The notes below the pieces were generated by a model. That model saw nothing but the letters and a program-made list of their open reading frames with translations. It was not told where the DNA came from and ran no database searches. Source: Clostridia bacterium (GTDB lineage: Bacteria; Bacillota; DTU025). From it: a stretch of 35,379 nucleotides of DNA. Each line of letters starts with the position of its first letter. The stretch's first letter is position 1. Shown one piece after another: positions 25,800 through 33,037 of this stretch. The DNA is taken from assembly GCA_034926675.1 (NCBI GenBank), contig JAYFQW010000018.1, positions 1 through 35,379 on the forward strand, written 5' to 3'. Both the position numbers and the translations under genes were made by a program.

Positions 25800-26046
25800 G
25801 GTAGCATAGAAAGGAACAAATGTAAATAGCTTACAGGCAGAGTGCGACGATCGACAAGCTTGCATGCGCGAGGATACAGATGCATGTGGGACATCGGCGT
25901 AAGCTCGGACAAACGTGCCTTCGGGAATGCAGGCGAGGGTCTGTTCATCTGTTCGGGCGGCCATAGACTCGTATATGGAAGCTATGCCGGCGATTCCGGC
26001 ACTGAAATGAGATCGCTTCAACCCCTTGAACCCTGGAGTGTGGAGG

Positions 26047-26071
26047 TCAATGTCGATGAAATCGACATTGA
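26047..26071. repeat. Perfect 11-bp hairpin of the TCAATGTCGA repeat family
   Basis: The left arm is 26047-26057, the loop GAA is 26058-26060 and the right arm is 26061-26071. The arm sequence is the same word that recurs in the 78-bp element and the 41-bp tandem units to the right. Confidence 0.8.
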
Positions 26072-26267
26072 GACGTCGATCATGTCGATGAATCCAGCAT
26101 TGACGCCCCGCGGACACGCGTATTGGTGGGAAGGACTATGGGAAGTCTTGTCAGGGGAAGATAGTGGCAGAAAAAGGAATAACAAAAGCGGTGCTAGACG
26201 GAATTCGAGTGATTCCTTGAGGAGGTCCATCGGGTGCACCTAGGTCACTCCTGCAGAGAATCACTCA

Positions 26268-26345
26268 TCAATGTCGACGGAATGGACACTGACCTTACGG
26301 TCAATGTCCATTTGAGTCGCATTGATCGCGCGACAGTGCCGGTTT
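26268..26345 (-). repeat. 78-bp dispersed repeat, copy A (inverted relative to copy B at 35284)
   Basis: Read on the minus strand it matches 35284-35361 at 72 of 78 positions by hand alignment, with weaker similarity for about 13 more bases beyond 26345. It contains a hairpin with 14-bp arms (26281-26294 and 26299-26312) that has one mismatch and a 4-nt loop. It lies about 170 bp beyond the last gene of the seven-gene operon. Confidence 0.9.
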
Positions 26346-26351
26346 CGTCGA

Positions 26352-26474
26352 CATTGACGGCGAGCGAATCCAAATCTGACCGATCTGATCGGCATTAAGG
26401 GCGAGTGGATCCCAATTCGTCCGATTTCACCGGCATCGACGCGCGAGTGGGTCTCCACCAGCCCGTTTCTGACG
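26352..26474. repeat. Degenerate 41-bp tandem repeat, three copies
   Basis: Units begin at 26352 (CATTGACGGCGAGCGAATCC), 26393 (CATTAAGGGCGAGTGGATCC) and 26434 (CATCGACGCGCGAGTGGGTC), 41 bp apart. Since 41 is not a multiple of three, the array is not a coding repeat. It adjoins copy A of the 78-bp element. Confidence 0.8.
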
Positions 26475-26479
26475 CTGCG

Positions 26480-26515
26480 ACCATGTATGCTACCATGTAT
26501 GCGACTATGTATATT
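26480..26515. repeat. 12-bp tandem repeat, three copies, at the flavoprotein stop codon
   Basis: ACCATGTATGCT, ACCATGTATGCG and ACTATGTATATT run head to tail. The last copy overlaps the minus-strand TAA stop of the flavoprotein gene at 26516-26514. Confidence 0.8.
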
Positions 26516-27062
26516 ACTCGCACAGACCCTGCCCGAGGCCATACGCCTCATGCATGGCATCTGAGTTCGCCCTGGCATCCCCTGGGTCGCTGGCCGTGAC
26601 CCCGAGCGTGCCTACGAGGTCGATCTTCAGATAGTCGAGGGCCTTGCGGAACATGCCGATCACATGCTCAGGCGTCTCGGGGTCAGTATCGCCGTAGGCC
26701 GTGACTACTGCAGCTTTCTTCCCCTGGAGCTTTCGCGCGCCGTCGCTGTTGGCAATGGCGTACCATCTGTCAATGAAGGCCTTCATCTGCGCGGATGGAC
26801 CCCAGAAGTACACAGGGGTTCCAAACACGAACGCATCGCTTTCCAGAATGCTCGAGTAGAGCTTCTCCATGTCGTCCTTCTGTACGCAATGCCCCGTTCC
26901 ACTGCAACTCCCGCACGCCCTGCAAGGTGCGATATTGAGGCTGCAGATATCCACGACCTCGCATGCCGCGCCGGAGTTGCTGGCGCCGCGAATCACCTCA
27001 TCCACCAGCGTACGAGTGTTTCCGCGGGCCCGAGGGCTGCCTGAAAACGCCAACACTCTCAC
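26514..27062 (-). CDS. Iron-sulfur flavoprotein / NADPH-dependent FMN reductase family
   Basis: About 182 residues. The N-terminus VRVLAFSGSPRARGNTRTL is the FMN phosphate-binding loop of flavodoxin-like reductases, and FGTPVYFWGPSAQMKAFIDR is the second flavin-contact motif. Between them lies CX2CX2CX5C (Cys47, 50, 53, 59), the compact 4Fe-4S motif of iron-sulfur flavoproteins. I prefer the GTG at 27062 because TAAGGAG at 27077-27071 is then 8 bp away; the ATG at 27068 would be only 2 bp from it. It begins 19 bp after the phosphoglycerate mutase gene and ends the seven-gene run. Such proteins carry electrons from ferredoxin or reduce oxygen species or quinones. Its link to phosphoglycerate chemistry is not obvious and may be simple redox support. 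Confidence 0.88.
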   Translation of the reverse strand: MRVLAFSGSPRARGNTRTLVDEVIRGASNSGAACEVVDICSLNIAPCRACGSCSGTGHCVQKDDMEKLYSSILESDAFVFGTPVYFWGPSAQMKAFIDRWYAIANSDGARKLQGKKAAVVTAYGDTDPETPEHVIGMFRKALDYLKIDLVGTLGVTASDPGDARANSDAMHEAYGLGQGLCE

Positions 27063-27081
27063 ATCCATCACTCCTTAGGTC

Positions 27082-28827
27082 TCAAAATGCCTCTCCCTCT
27101 CCGCTAGTGAGGGCAACATAAGCGCACCTGGTCTTTCCGGCGTAGTCTCCGCTGCGGTCAAGTGCATATGCTCGACCGACTGCCGTTACGGCATCCCACT
27201 CGATCCCTGTTCCCACTTCCCTGTCGAGAACTGCGAGCAGGTCGGCAGCGCCCTGCGGAGGACTGCTCCTGCCATCCAACACCAGATGCAGGTTGGCGCG
27301 TCTGATGCCGTTGGCTTTGGCCGCCTCAAGCACCGCCACGCCTTCTCTGATGTTCCCGTGAGAACTCTTCTCCGAGAGCATCATTATAACATGAAGACTG
27401 CCTCCGGTGGACGTTATTTGCTCGAATCCACTTGCGAGAGCCGGGTTTGCAGCAAGGCCACAAGCCTCTACGGACTGGGCAATCCTCAGCTCATCCTGGG
27501 GCACTACTCGACCAGCGCCGAGTGTCAGGTGCCCGGTCTCGGAGTTTCCCGCTCGCCCGGCGGGGAGGCCCACGGCGAGCTCGGCAGCGGAGAGTGCTGT
27601 GTGCGGACAGTTCGACAGTATCCAGTCCATCACGGGAACCCTGGCCGCCGCTATGGGGTTCGTTGCGGGGTCGGCGACTCCGATGCCCCATCCATCTAGA
27701 ACAACAAGAATGCAGCGGTTCCAGGCTGCGTTGGAATGGAAAAGCACCTTGCCGTCCATCTCCTGCGGCGCAGGAATCCCCATCAGGGATAGAAGTGTGG
27801 GCGCCACATCAGACAGGGCGCCGTGTGCGGAATCGGCCGGCAGGAATTCCCCACTGTTAGCTATCCCACAGGACGCTCCACTGATTTCCCAATCCGCTTT
27901 CCCGCTCGCCTCTTCAATCGCCTCTCTGTCCGCCTCTCGCGTCGCTTCCTCGTCGATGCACGCGTTCTCCGTGCCAATCGCGTGGGCCTGTCGAGCCCGG
28001 CGGGCGTCAGTGCATGCTATTCTACCCTGCCACATGCCCGGCGCGATGAGTGCGAACGGTGCCTGAGCAGTGGTATGGCCGGTGTTCGTGGTTCCGTCGT
28101 CGTTTCTGAACCTTTCGAGCAATCCGTGGTCGGCGGTGACCGCCACAAGATAGCTGGCGGCGCTCGCGGCCTCGCATATTGCCCCCAGCGCTGAATCGAC
28201 CGCCTCCGCACATTTTATGTTCGCATCCCAATCATCTAGGTGTCCGATGATGTCTCCGGCTGCCAGGTTAACCAGGATGAAATCATGCTGCCCTGCATGG
28301 GCTGCATCTACCACTGCCGCAGCCACCTGCGCAGTGCTTGTCCCCGGCCTTGAAAGGAACTCCGATGATTTCGGGCTTGGCACTACCAGACGTTCCTCAC
28401 CGGCGAACGCTGCGGCTCGCCTCCCGTTGAAGAAGAAGGACACATGCGCCGCCTTCTCCGACTCTGCTACGCGCAGCTGCCTAAGCCCCGCCTTGCTCAG
28501 CACCTCGCCCATCGTCTGCTCTGGCTGGAGCGTAGGGAACACCGTAGGCAAGTATGCGAACTTCTCGTGGTATACCACAAATGGGATGAATGCCAGCCGC
28601 GGCATTCGAGATGCGTCGAATCCCTTGAAGACGGGATCGGTGAACGCCTCGGTGAGCTGGACCTCGCGGTCTCCTCGTCTGCAGCAGAAAACCACGCAGT
28701 CCCCATCATGTATCCTGCCTATCGCGATGCCTGAATCATATTTCACAAGCGGAGTCATCCAGTAGTCCATGGCTCCGGCCTGGTATCTCTTCCGAAGCGC
28801 CGCGGCTAGAAACCCGGTGTTTGCCAC
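27082..28827 (-). CDS. Circularly permuted cofactor-independent phosphoglycerate mutase
   Basis: A 581-residue protein in one frame. Residues about 1-366 match the C-terminal part of GpmI: GRIHDGDCVVF; AESEKAAHVSFFFNG; GDIIGH; VTADHG; NTGHTT; then LSDVAPTLLSLMG and MDGKVLF. After a short linker, residues about 371-581 match its N-terminal part: CILVVLDGWGIG; AVGLPAGRAGNSETGHL; the LVLDGRSSPP loop; and GRAYALDR. The new termini fall in a loop of the phosphotransferase domain, and the old N- and C-termini are joined. Metal and Ser ligands are all present: Asp192, His196, Asp233, His234, His251, Asp378 and Ser429 (nucleophile). Substrate residues Arg51, Arg54, Lys125, His490, Arg520, Arg552 and Arg558 are kept. 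The Asp that normally follows Arg520 is Ser521. Residues about 267-337 are a low-complexity insert. The start is GTG with GGGGGCG upstream. It should interconvert 2- and 3-phosphoglycerate or act on a related ester. Confidence 0.93.
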   Translation of the reverse strand: MANTGFLAAALRKRYQAGAMDYWMTPLVKYDSGIAIGRIHDGDCVVFCCRRGDREVQLTEAFTDPVFKGFDASRMPRLAFIPFVVYHEKFAYLPTVFPTLQPEQTMGEVLSKAGLRQLRVAESEKAAHVSFFFNGRRAAAFAGEERLVVPSPKSSEFLSRPGTSTAQVAAAVVDAAHAGQHDFILVNLAAGDIIGHLDDWDANIKCAEAVDSALGAICEAASAASYLVAVTADHGLLERFRNDDGTTNTGHTTAQAPFALIAPGMWQGRIACTDARRARQAHAIGTENACIDEEATREADREAIEEASGKADWEISGASCGIANSGEFLPADSAHGALSDVAPTLLSLMGIPAPQEMDGKVLFHSNAAWNRCILVVLDGWGIGVADPATNPIAAARVPVMDWILSNCPHTALSAAELAVGLPAGRAGNSETGHLTLGAGRVVPQDELRIAQSVEACGLAANPALASGFEQITSTGGSLHVIMMLSEKSSHGNIREGVAVLEAAKANGIRRANLHLVLDGRSSPPQGAADLLAVLDREVGTGIEWDAVTAVGRAYALDRSGDYAGKTRCAYVALTSGEGEAF

Positions 28828-28931
28828 GCCAAATCGCCCCCAATGTGCACGCAGGCATCCTCTGGCCGCTCCGGAATCCCAATCCGGTTGCGCCAGTGCC
28901 TGCGACGTTTGCAGAATGTGCGAGACATGCG

Positions 28932-28956
28932 TGATAGGCGGAACACGCGCCTATCA
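28932..28956 (-). terminator. Hairpin between the ABC ATPase and phosphoglycerate mutase genes
   Basis: A 9-bp stem, TGATAGGCG (28932-28940) with CGCCTATCA (28948-28956), has a 7-nt loop in the 165-bp gap. There is no T-run on either strand, so it may be a partial terminator or a processing site that sets the mutase level apart from the transporter. Confidence 0.4.
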
Positions 28957-28992
28957 TGAGAAATGCGCTCAGAGAGGATGAGTATGCGGAAT

Positions 28993-30045
28993 CTATGGAT
29001 ACAGGAGACCCTTGCCTATTTTGAGATATGCACGTTCCCCTGGCTGGCACGCCCCGTCCAGCCCCGAGTGCACGCGAAGCAGGTCTTCTCCTAGCCTCAC
29101 TCTGTAGTCCATGGAGTTCCCGAGGAATATCCCCACTTCTACCTGGCACTCCAGACCGTCGTTTCGGTTCAGCGTGATATCCTCTGGCCTCACTGCCAAC
29201 ACACACTGACCGGAGGCGGCAACCTGACTCTCAACCTGGACCAGCATCCCATTTCTCAGCCGCACAGTGACCTGTCCATCTTCCAAGCCAAGGGCCTCGC
29301 ACTGGATGAAGTTCATCGTGCCGATGAAGTCCGCCACGAACTGCGTTGCTGGCTGCCTGTATATCTCGTCGGGAGGACCTTCCTGGATGATGACTCCTTT
29401 GTTCATCACTGCGACTCGATCCGACATGGCCATGGCCTCTACCTGGTCGTGTGTGACATATAGGATGGCTATGCCCGTCTTGCGCTGCAGATCCTTGAGT
29501 TCAAACCGCATCTGCTCCCGGAGCTTCGCATCCAGGTTGGAAAGTGGCTCATCAAGCAGCATGACCTCTGGGTCCATAGCGAGCGCGCGGCCAAGTGCGA
29601 CTCTCTGTTGCTGGCCGCCGGACAATTCCGATGGATAGCGTTTTCCGAGGCCGGTGAGTTCGAGCAGACCGAGGAGTTCCTCCGTTTTCGCCCGGGATCG
29701 CGCCTTGGTCCATCGAGCGAGCTTGAGAGGATATGATATGTTCTGTTCTACGGTCATGTGTGGCCACACCGCGTAGTTTTGGAACACCATTCCGATGCCG
29801 CGCCGCTCCGGCGGGCGCATGATATGCCTGGCAGGCGCAGTGACTAGCTCCTGGCCGATGTAGACCTCGCCTTGGGTGGGTTCCTCAAGGCCGGCCACAC
29901 AGCGTAATGTGGTCGTCTTGCCGCATCCGGAGGGACCCAGCAGAGAGAAAAACTCGTTCTTTCTGACTGTGAAGCCAACGTTGTCTACGGCGGCGAACGA
30001 ACCGAACATCTTGGAAAGGCCGATTACTCGGATTCTCTCATCCAA
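28993..30045 (-). CDS. ABC transporter ATPase, FbpC/AfuC/PotA type
   Basis: A 350-residue ATPase. The start is TTG at 30045, with GGAGGTGG 8 bp upstream; the overlapping ATG is out of frame. The Walker A motif is GPSGCGKTTT, the Q-loop VFQNYAVWPHMTV, the signature LSGGQQQRVALGRAL and Walker B VMLLDEPLSNLD. The switch His is in YVTHDQVEAMAM. The C-terminal TOBE-type domain runs from about residue 240 (FIGTMNFIQCE) and includes LAVRPEDITL. This class drives importers of ferric ion, polyamines, phosphonates, phosphate esters or sugars, and the ATPase alone does not tell which. It is 19 bp downstream of the permease gene. Confidence 0.94.
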   Translation of the reverse strand: MDERIRVIGLSKMFGSFAAVDNVGFTVRKNEFFSLLGPSGCGKTTTLRCVAGLEEPTQGEVYIGQELVTAPARHIMRPPERRGIGMVFQNYAVWPHMTVEQNISYPLKLARWTKARSRAKTEELLGLLELTGLGKRYPSELSGGQQQRVALGRALAMDPEVMLLDEPLSNLDAKLREQMRFELKDLQRKTGIAILYVTHDQVEAMAMSDRVAVMNKGVIIQEGPPDEIYRQPATQFVADFIGTMNFIQCEALGLEDGQVTVRLRNGMLVQVESQVAASGQCVLAVRPEDITLNRNDGLECQVEVGIFLGNSMDYRVRLGEDLLRVHSGLDGACQPGERAYLKIGKGLLYP

Positions 30046-30064
30046 TTACAGAGCCACCTCCGAT

Positions 30065-31738
30065 CTAGATCCCGATCTGCCCGCGAGACAGCTTGCGTAC
30101 GATGGTGTTGCCTGCCAGGATCACGAGGAGCACGACGGTGGACAGGGCCGCTGCGATCTGTGTGTAGCCGGCGTCCTGCATGTTGTAAATGACTACGCCG
30201 ATGGTCTCCGATCCTTGCGACCACAGCAGGACTGACATGGTTAGTTCGCGGAATGCAGGCATGAACACCAGCGCCCAGCCAGCCACAAGGCCCGGCTTGA
30301 TCAGGGGAAGCACCACATCGCGCATGCTCTCCATCCAGCCTGCGCCTGATATGCGGGCGGCCTCCTCAAGGGAGATATGCACCTGTTGAAGTGTGGCATT
30401 GGTCGTTCTGATTGAGAACGGCATGTAGCGTACTAGATACGCCGCAAGCATCACCCAAATAGTGCCATATAGGACCACTGGAGGGCGCGACCAGGCGAGT
30501 ATCATCGCAATCGCCACCATGGTGCAGGGCACAGCATATGGTATGGTGCCTATGAAGTCGAGCAGCCTGGCGCTTGGCATCCGCGCCCGGAGCGACAGGT
30601 AGGAGACGAGTGTTCCCACGGCCATGGTTATTGTGGCTGCGCCAGACGCAAGCAGAAGGCTGTTTTTGAACGCCCGCGTGGCCATGGACAGCTGGGAGAT
30701 GTACCGGTAGTGGTTCAACGTCATGCTCTGCAGGGTGAGGGGCGCACCCCAGTATTTGAGGAATGAGGTGACTATCATCGATGTTAGTGGCACTACTCCC
30801 GCGAAGAACGCTACGGCTGCTACGGCGATGAATACCGGGGTCCTCCAACCGCCTAGGTTGAGAGTCTGAGGCCTCACGCTCTTGCCCGCGATAACCGTGT
30901 ATCGGTGCTGGCTTTTCTCGAATCTCCTTTGAAGCAGCAAAGCCGCGCCCGACACCACCGCAAGGACGATCGACATGGCGGCTGCCAGTGGCATGTCGGG
31001 TATTGAAAGCGCGGAGTAGATCCGCGTAGTAAGCACGAAGAATCTGGCCCTGAACCCTAGAAGGGCGGGGATGCCGAAGTTTGATATGCATCCCACGAAG
31101 GCGAGAAGCCCGCCGGCTATTACGGCAGGGGTTGCCAGTGGGAGCGTAACATCTAGGAGCGTGCGAAGCGGACCAGCCCCCGACATCCGCGCCGCTTCCT
31201 CAAGGCTCGTGTCGATCCTTCCCAGTGCGCCGCTGACAGTGATGAATACAACGGGGAATTGGTATACTGCCAGCACAATGATTACACCTGCGGCGCTGTA
31301 TATGTTCCACGGCGCCGCCGTTCCGCCGCTCAGCTGGGTGAACAGCTTCGAGACGTACCCGACCGGTCCGAATAGCTGAGCCCACGCGATGGCCCCGATG
31401 AAAGGCGGAATGCCGTACGGGAGTGTGAGGAGCGTGCGAAGCCACGATTTTCCCGGGATATCGGTTCTCACCACAATCATCGCGAGGAGTGTGCCCGCAG
31501 CCACGCACACAATCGTGCTGGCCACCGACACCCACACGGAGTTCCAAAGGGCACGGCGATTAGCCGCCTCCCCGAATACTCTTGCGTAGCTTGCCATCGT
31601 GAGCCCGCCTTTGGAGGCGAAGCTCTTCATGACGACCATGGAGATTGGATAGATGATTACTACAATGAAGAAGGCAGCCACTGCTGCGAGGAACACGTGC
31701 CTCGCATCGAAGGAACGCCCGGGAGACTTGATGCTCAA
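30065..31738 (-). CDS. Fused two-domain ABC permease, FbpB/AfuB type
   Basis: About 557 residues with two permease domains of about six helices each. Each domain has its own EAA coupling loop: SLEEAARMSGAGPLRTLLDV near residue 175-195, and SLEEAARISGAGWMESMRDV near 463-482. Duplicated single-chain permeases are usual for the ferric/hexose-phosphate/phosphonate branch. I set the start at TTG 31738 because AAGGGGAGG ends 6 bp upstream. ATG at 31744 would sit directly on that site, and ATG at 31759 lacks one. The partners are the binding protein upstream and the ATPase downstream. The transported substrate is inferred from neighbours to be a small phosphorylated compound rather than iron; this is uncertain. 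Confidence 0.92.
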   Translation of the reverse strand: MSIKSPGRSFDARHVFLAAVAAFFIVVIIYPISMVVMKSFASKGGLTMASYARVFGEAANRRALWNSVWVSVASTIVCVAAGTLLAMIVVRTDIPGKSWLRTLLTLPYGIPPFIGAIAWAQLFGPVGYVSKLFTQLSGGTAAPWNIYSAAGVIIVLAVYQFPVVFITVSGALGRIDTSLEEAARMSGAGPLRTLLDVTLPLATPAVIAGGLLAFVGCISNFGIPALLGFRARFFVLTTRIYSALSIPDMPLAAAMSIVLAVVSGAALLLQRRFEKSQHRYTVIAGKSVRPQTLNLGGWRTPVFIAVAAVAFFAGVVPLTSMIVTSFLKYWGAPLTLQSMTLNHYRYISQLSMATRAFKNSLLLASGAATITMAVGTLVSYLSLRARMPSARLLDFIGTIPYAVPCTMVAIAMILAWSRPPVVLYGTIWVMLAAYLVRYMPFSIRTTNATLQQVHISLEEAARISGAGWMESMRDVVLPLIKPGLVAGWALVFMPAFRELTMSVLLWSQGSETIGVVIYNMQDAGYTQIAAALSTVVLLVILAGNTIVRKLSRGQIGI

Positions 31739-31922
31739 CGGCATCCTCCCCTTCCGCATCTACTCTTTGGCCGCGATGGATGGCTGCTCTTGGGCAATAC
31801 CATACAAACAGCCAAGACATGAAACACACCAGAGCAGGGGATGGCTGGCCTGGGCACGGCGGGGCGCGCGGGGGTGTGCCTGTGCGAAGGTGTGAGTTTG
31901 GGATAGGGGCTGGGGAGATGAG

Positions 31923-31942
31923 GCGGGGCGATGCCGCCCCGC
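31923..31942 (-). promoter_or_regulatory. GC-rich hairpin between the binding-protein and permease genes
   Basis: GCGGGGCG (31923-31930) and CGCCCCGC (31935-31942) form a perfect 8-bp stem with a 4-nt loop in the gap of about 280 bp. No T-run follows on the minus strand. It sits where many ABC operons carry a hairpin that raises the binding-protein message over the permease message. The rest of 31760-32020 holds no supported gene. Confidence 0.5.
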
Positions 31943-32020
31943 GAACTCCACTCGACTCCACTCCGTGCCCACGGCGCCCTCGTGCTCAGCGCAGTTTCCT
32001 GCTAATCTCCTACGAGCTCT

Positions 32021-33001
32021 CTACTTGAGCATTATCTTCTCGAAGGTCTCCCTGATCTCAGTGGTATGCGCGGCTGCCCATTCGAACGGTATCGGCATTG
32101 CTACGATCTTGTCGGCGGTCGGCATGCCCGGAGGCGGCGCCACGTCGGCTCTTACGGGTACTACTCCGTCGCGCACCATGAGTTCCTGCCCCTTCTTGGA
32201 GAGCAGGAAATCCACAAATGCCCTGGCGCCCACGGCGTTCTTGGTGTTAGCTATTATCGCTATGGGGCTGGGGATTGATATGGCGCCATCCTCCGGCCAG
32301 ATTATCTCCACTGGGGCGCCGGTCTTTTTGAGGTCGAGCACCATGTAATCCAGCACCATACATGCGGCGAACTCGCCTGCTCCGAGGCCGCGAGATACGT
32401 CGGAGTTGCCGCGGAGGACGAGCATTCCGCTCTTCCGTGCGCGCTCAAACCAGCTCCAGCCGTTCTGCTTGTTGACGAATGTTGCGGTCACCATGAAATT
32501 GGAACCGGAGTAGAGGGGGTCGGCCATCGCCGCCTTGCGCCCGAACCCGATCAGGTCATCCCATTTGCGCGGGGCAGCGCCGGGCTTCACAAGGTTGGTG
32601 TTGATGCCTATGATCATGTTGATCATCCGGGCAGCGGTGAAGTAGCCGTCTGGATCCTTGAGGTCGTTCGGGACCTTGGCGGCCTCCGGCGACTTGTAGG
32701 CCAAGAGCAGACCCTTGTCGCGGAAGGTGTAGTAGCTAGCCGCATCCGCAAGCCACACCAGATCCGCCTTCACGCCGCCTGTCTCCTGTTCGGCCCAGAT
32801 CTTATTGACAACATCGGTGCTTCCAGCCCTGAACACTTCGACTTTGATCCCCTTGTTGGCGCGCGTGAACTCGTCGGCGAAAGCAGTGGCAAGCTCCAGC
32901 GGAACGGAGGTATACAGAAGCAGCTTGGAATCAGCGAATACTCCCGTCGAAACGGATAGGAGAATGGCCAAAGCCACGAGACTCATGGTGATTCTTCTCA
33001 T
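32021..33001 (-). CDS. Extracellular solute-binding protein, AfuA/FbpA-like family
   Basis: A 326-residue exported protein with a short signal peptide (RRITMSLVALAILLSVSTGV, cleavage near VFA-DS) and no lipobox Cys. Conserved features of the family are LLLYTSVPLELATAFADEF, the VEVFRAGSTDVVNKI segment, KADLVWLADAASYYTF and GLGAGEFAACMVLDYM. The block IIWPEDGAISIPSPIAIIAN follows, then the C-terminal ARAFVDFLLSKKGQEL. Ferric-binding FbpA proteins have a tandem Tyr pair after the GE(F/V) block; here that place reads VLDYMVLDL, so ferric iron is unlikely. The family also includes binders of hexose phosphates and aminoethylphosphonate. GGGGAGG lies about 10 bp before the ATG. Gene order with cyclic diphosphoglycerate synthetase and a phosphoglycerate mutase suggests a phosphorylated C3 acid as ligand (inference). 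Confidence 0.88.
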   Translation of the reverse strand: MRRITMSLVALAILLSVSTGVFADSKLLLYTSVPLELATAFADEFTRANKGIKVEVFRAGSTDVVNKIWAEQETGGVKADLVWLADAASYYTFRDKGLLLAYKSPEAAKVPNDLKDPDGYFTAARMINMIIGINTNLVKPGAAPRKWDDLIGFGRKAAMADPLYSGSNFMVTATFVNKQNGWSWFERARKSGMLVLRGNSDVSRGLGAGEFAACMVLDYMVLDLKKTGAPVEIIWPEDGAISIPSPIAIIANTKNAVGARAFVDFLLSKKGQELMVRDGVVPVRADVAPPPGMPTADKIVAMPIPFEWAAAHTTEIRETFEKIMLK

Positions 33002-33037
33002 TGCCGCGATGCCTCCCCATGGTAGATTTTGGCCTGG

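Larger units (their letters stand above)
25800..26513. other. Repeat-rich non-coding region between the winged-helix gene and the flavoprotein gene
   Basis: No gene is supported; the 133-residue plus-strand frame at 25842-26243 and the 105-residue minus-strand frame at 26261-26578 translate repeats. The region carries many variants of TCAATGTCGAC/GTCGACATTGA. It includes a perfect 11-bp hairpin at 26047-26071 (TCAATGTCGAT with ATCGACATTGA, 3-nt loop), the 78-bp element at 26268-26345, and 41-bp tandem units from 26352. GAGGAGG at about 26219-26226 is not followed by a sensible start. Confidence 0.7.

Noticed and set aside
25842-26243. 133-residue plus-strand frame
   Set aside because: It crosses the TCAATGTCGA hairpin and lacks a ribosome binding site. 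Composition changes abruptly along it.
27082-28827. Split or frameshifted ordinary phosphoglycerate mutase as an explanation for the swapped order
   Set aside because: Both halves lie in one frame joined by a short linker. The upstream gap of 165 bp has no N-terminal remnant in any frame, and the downstream gene begins 19 bp after the stop with a proper ribosome binding site.
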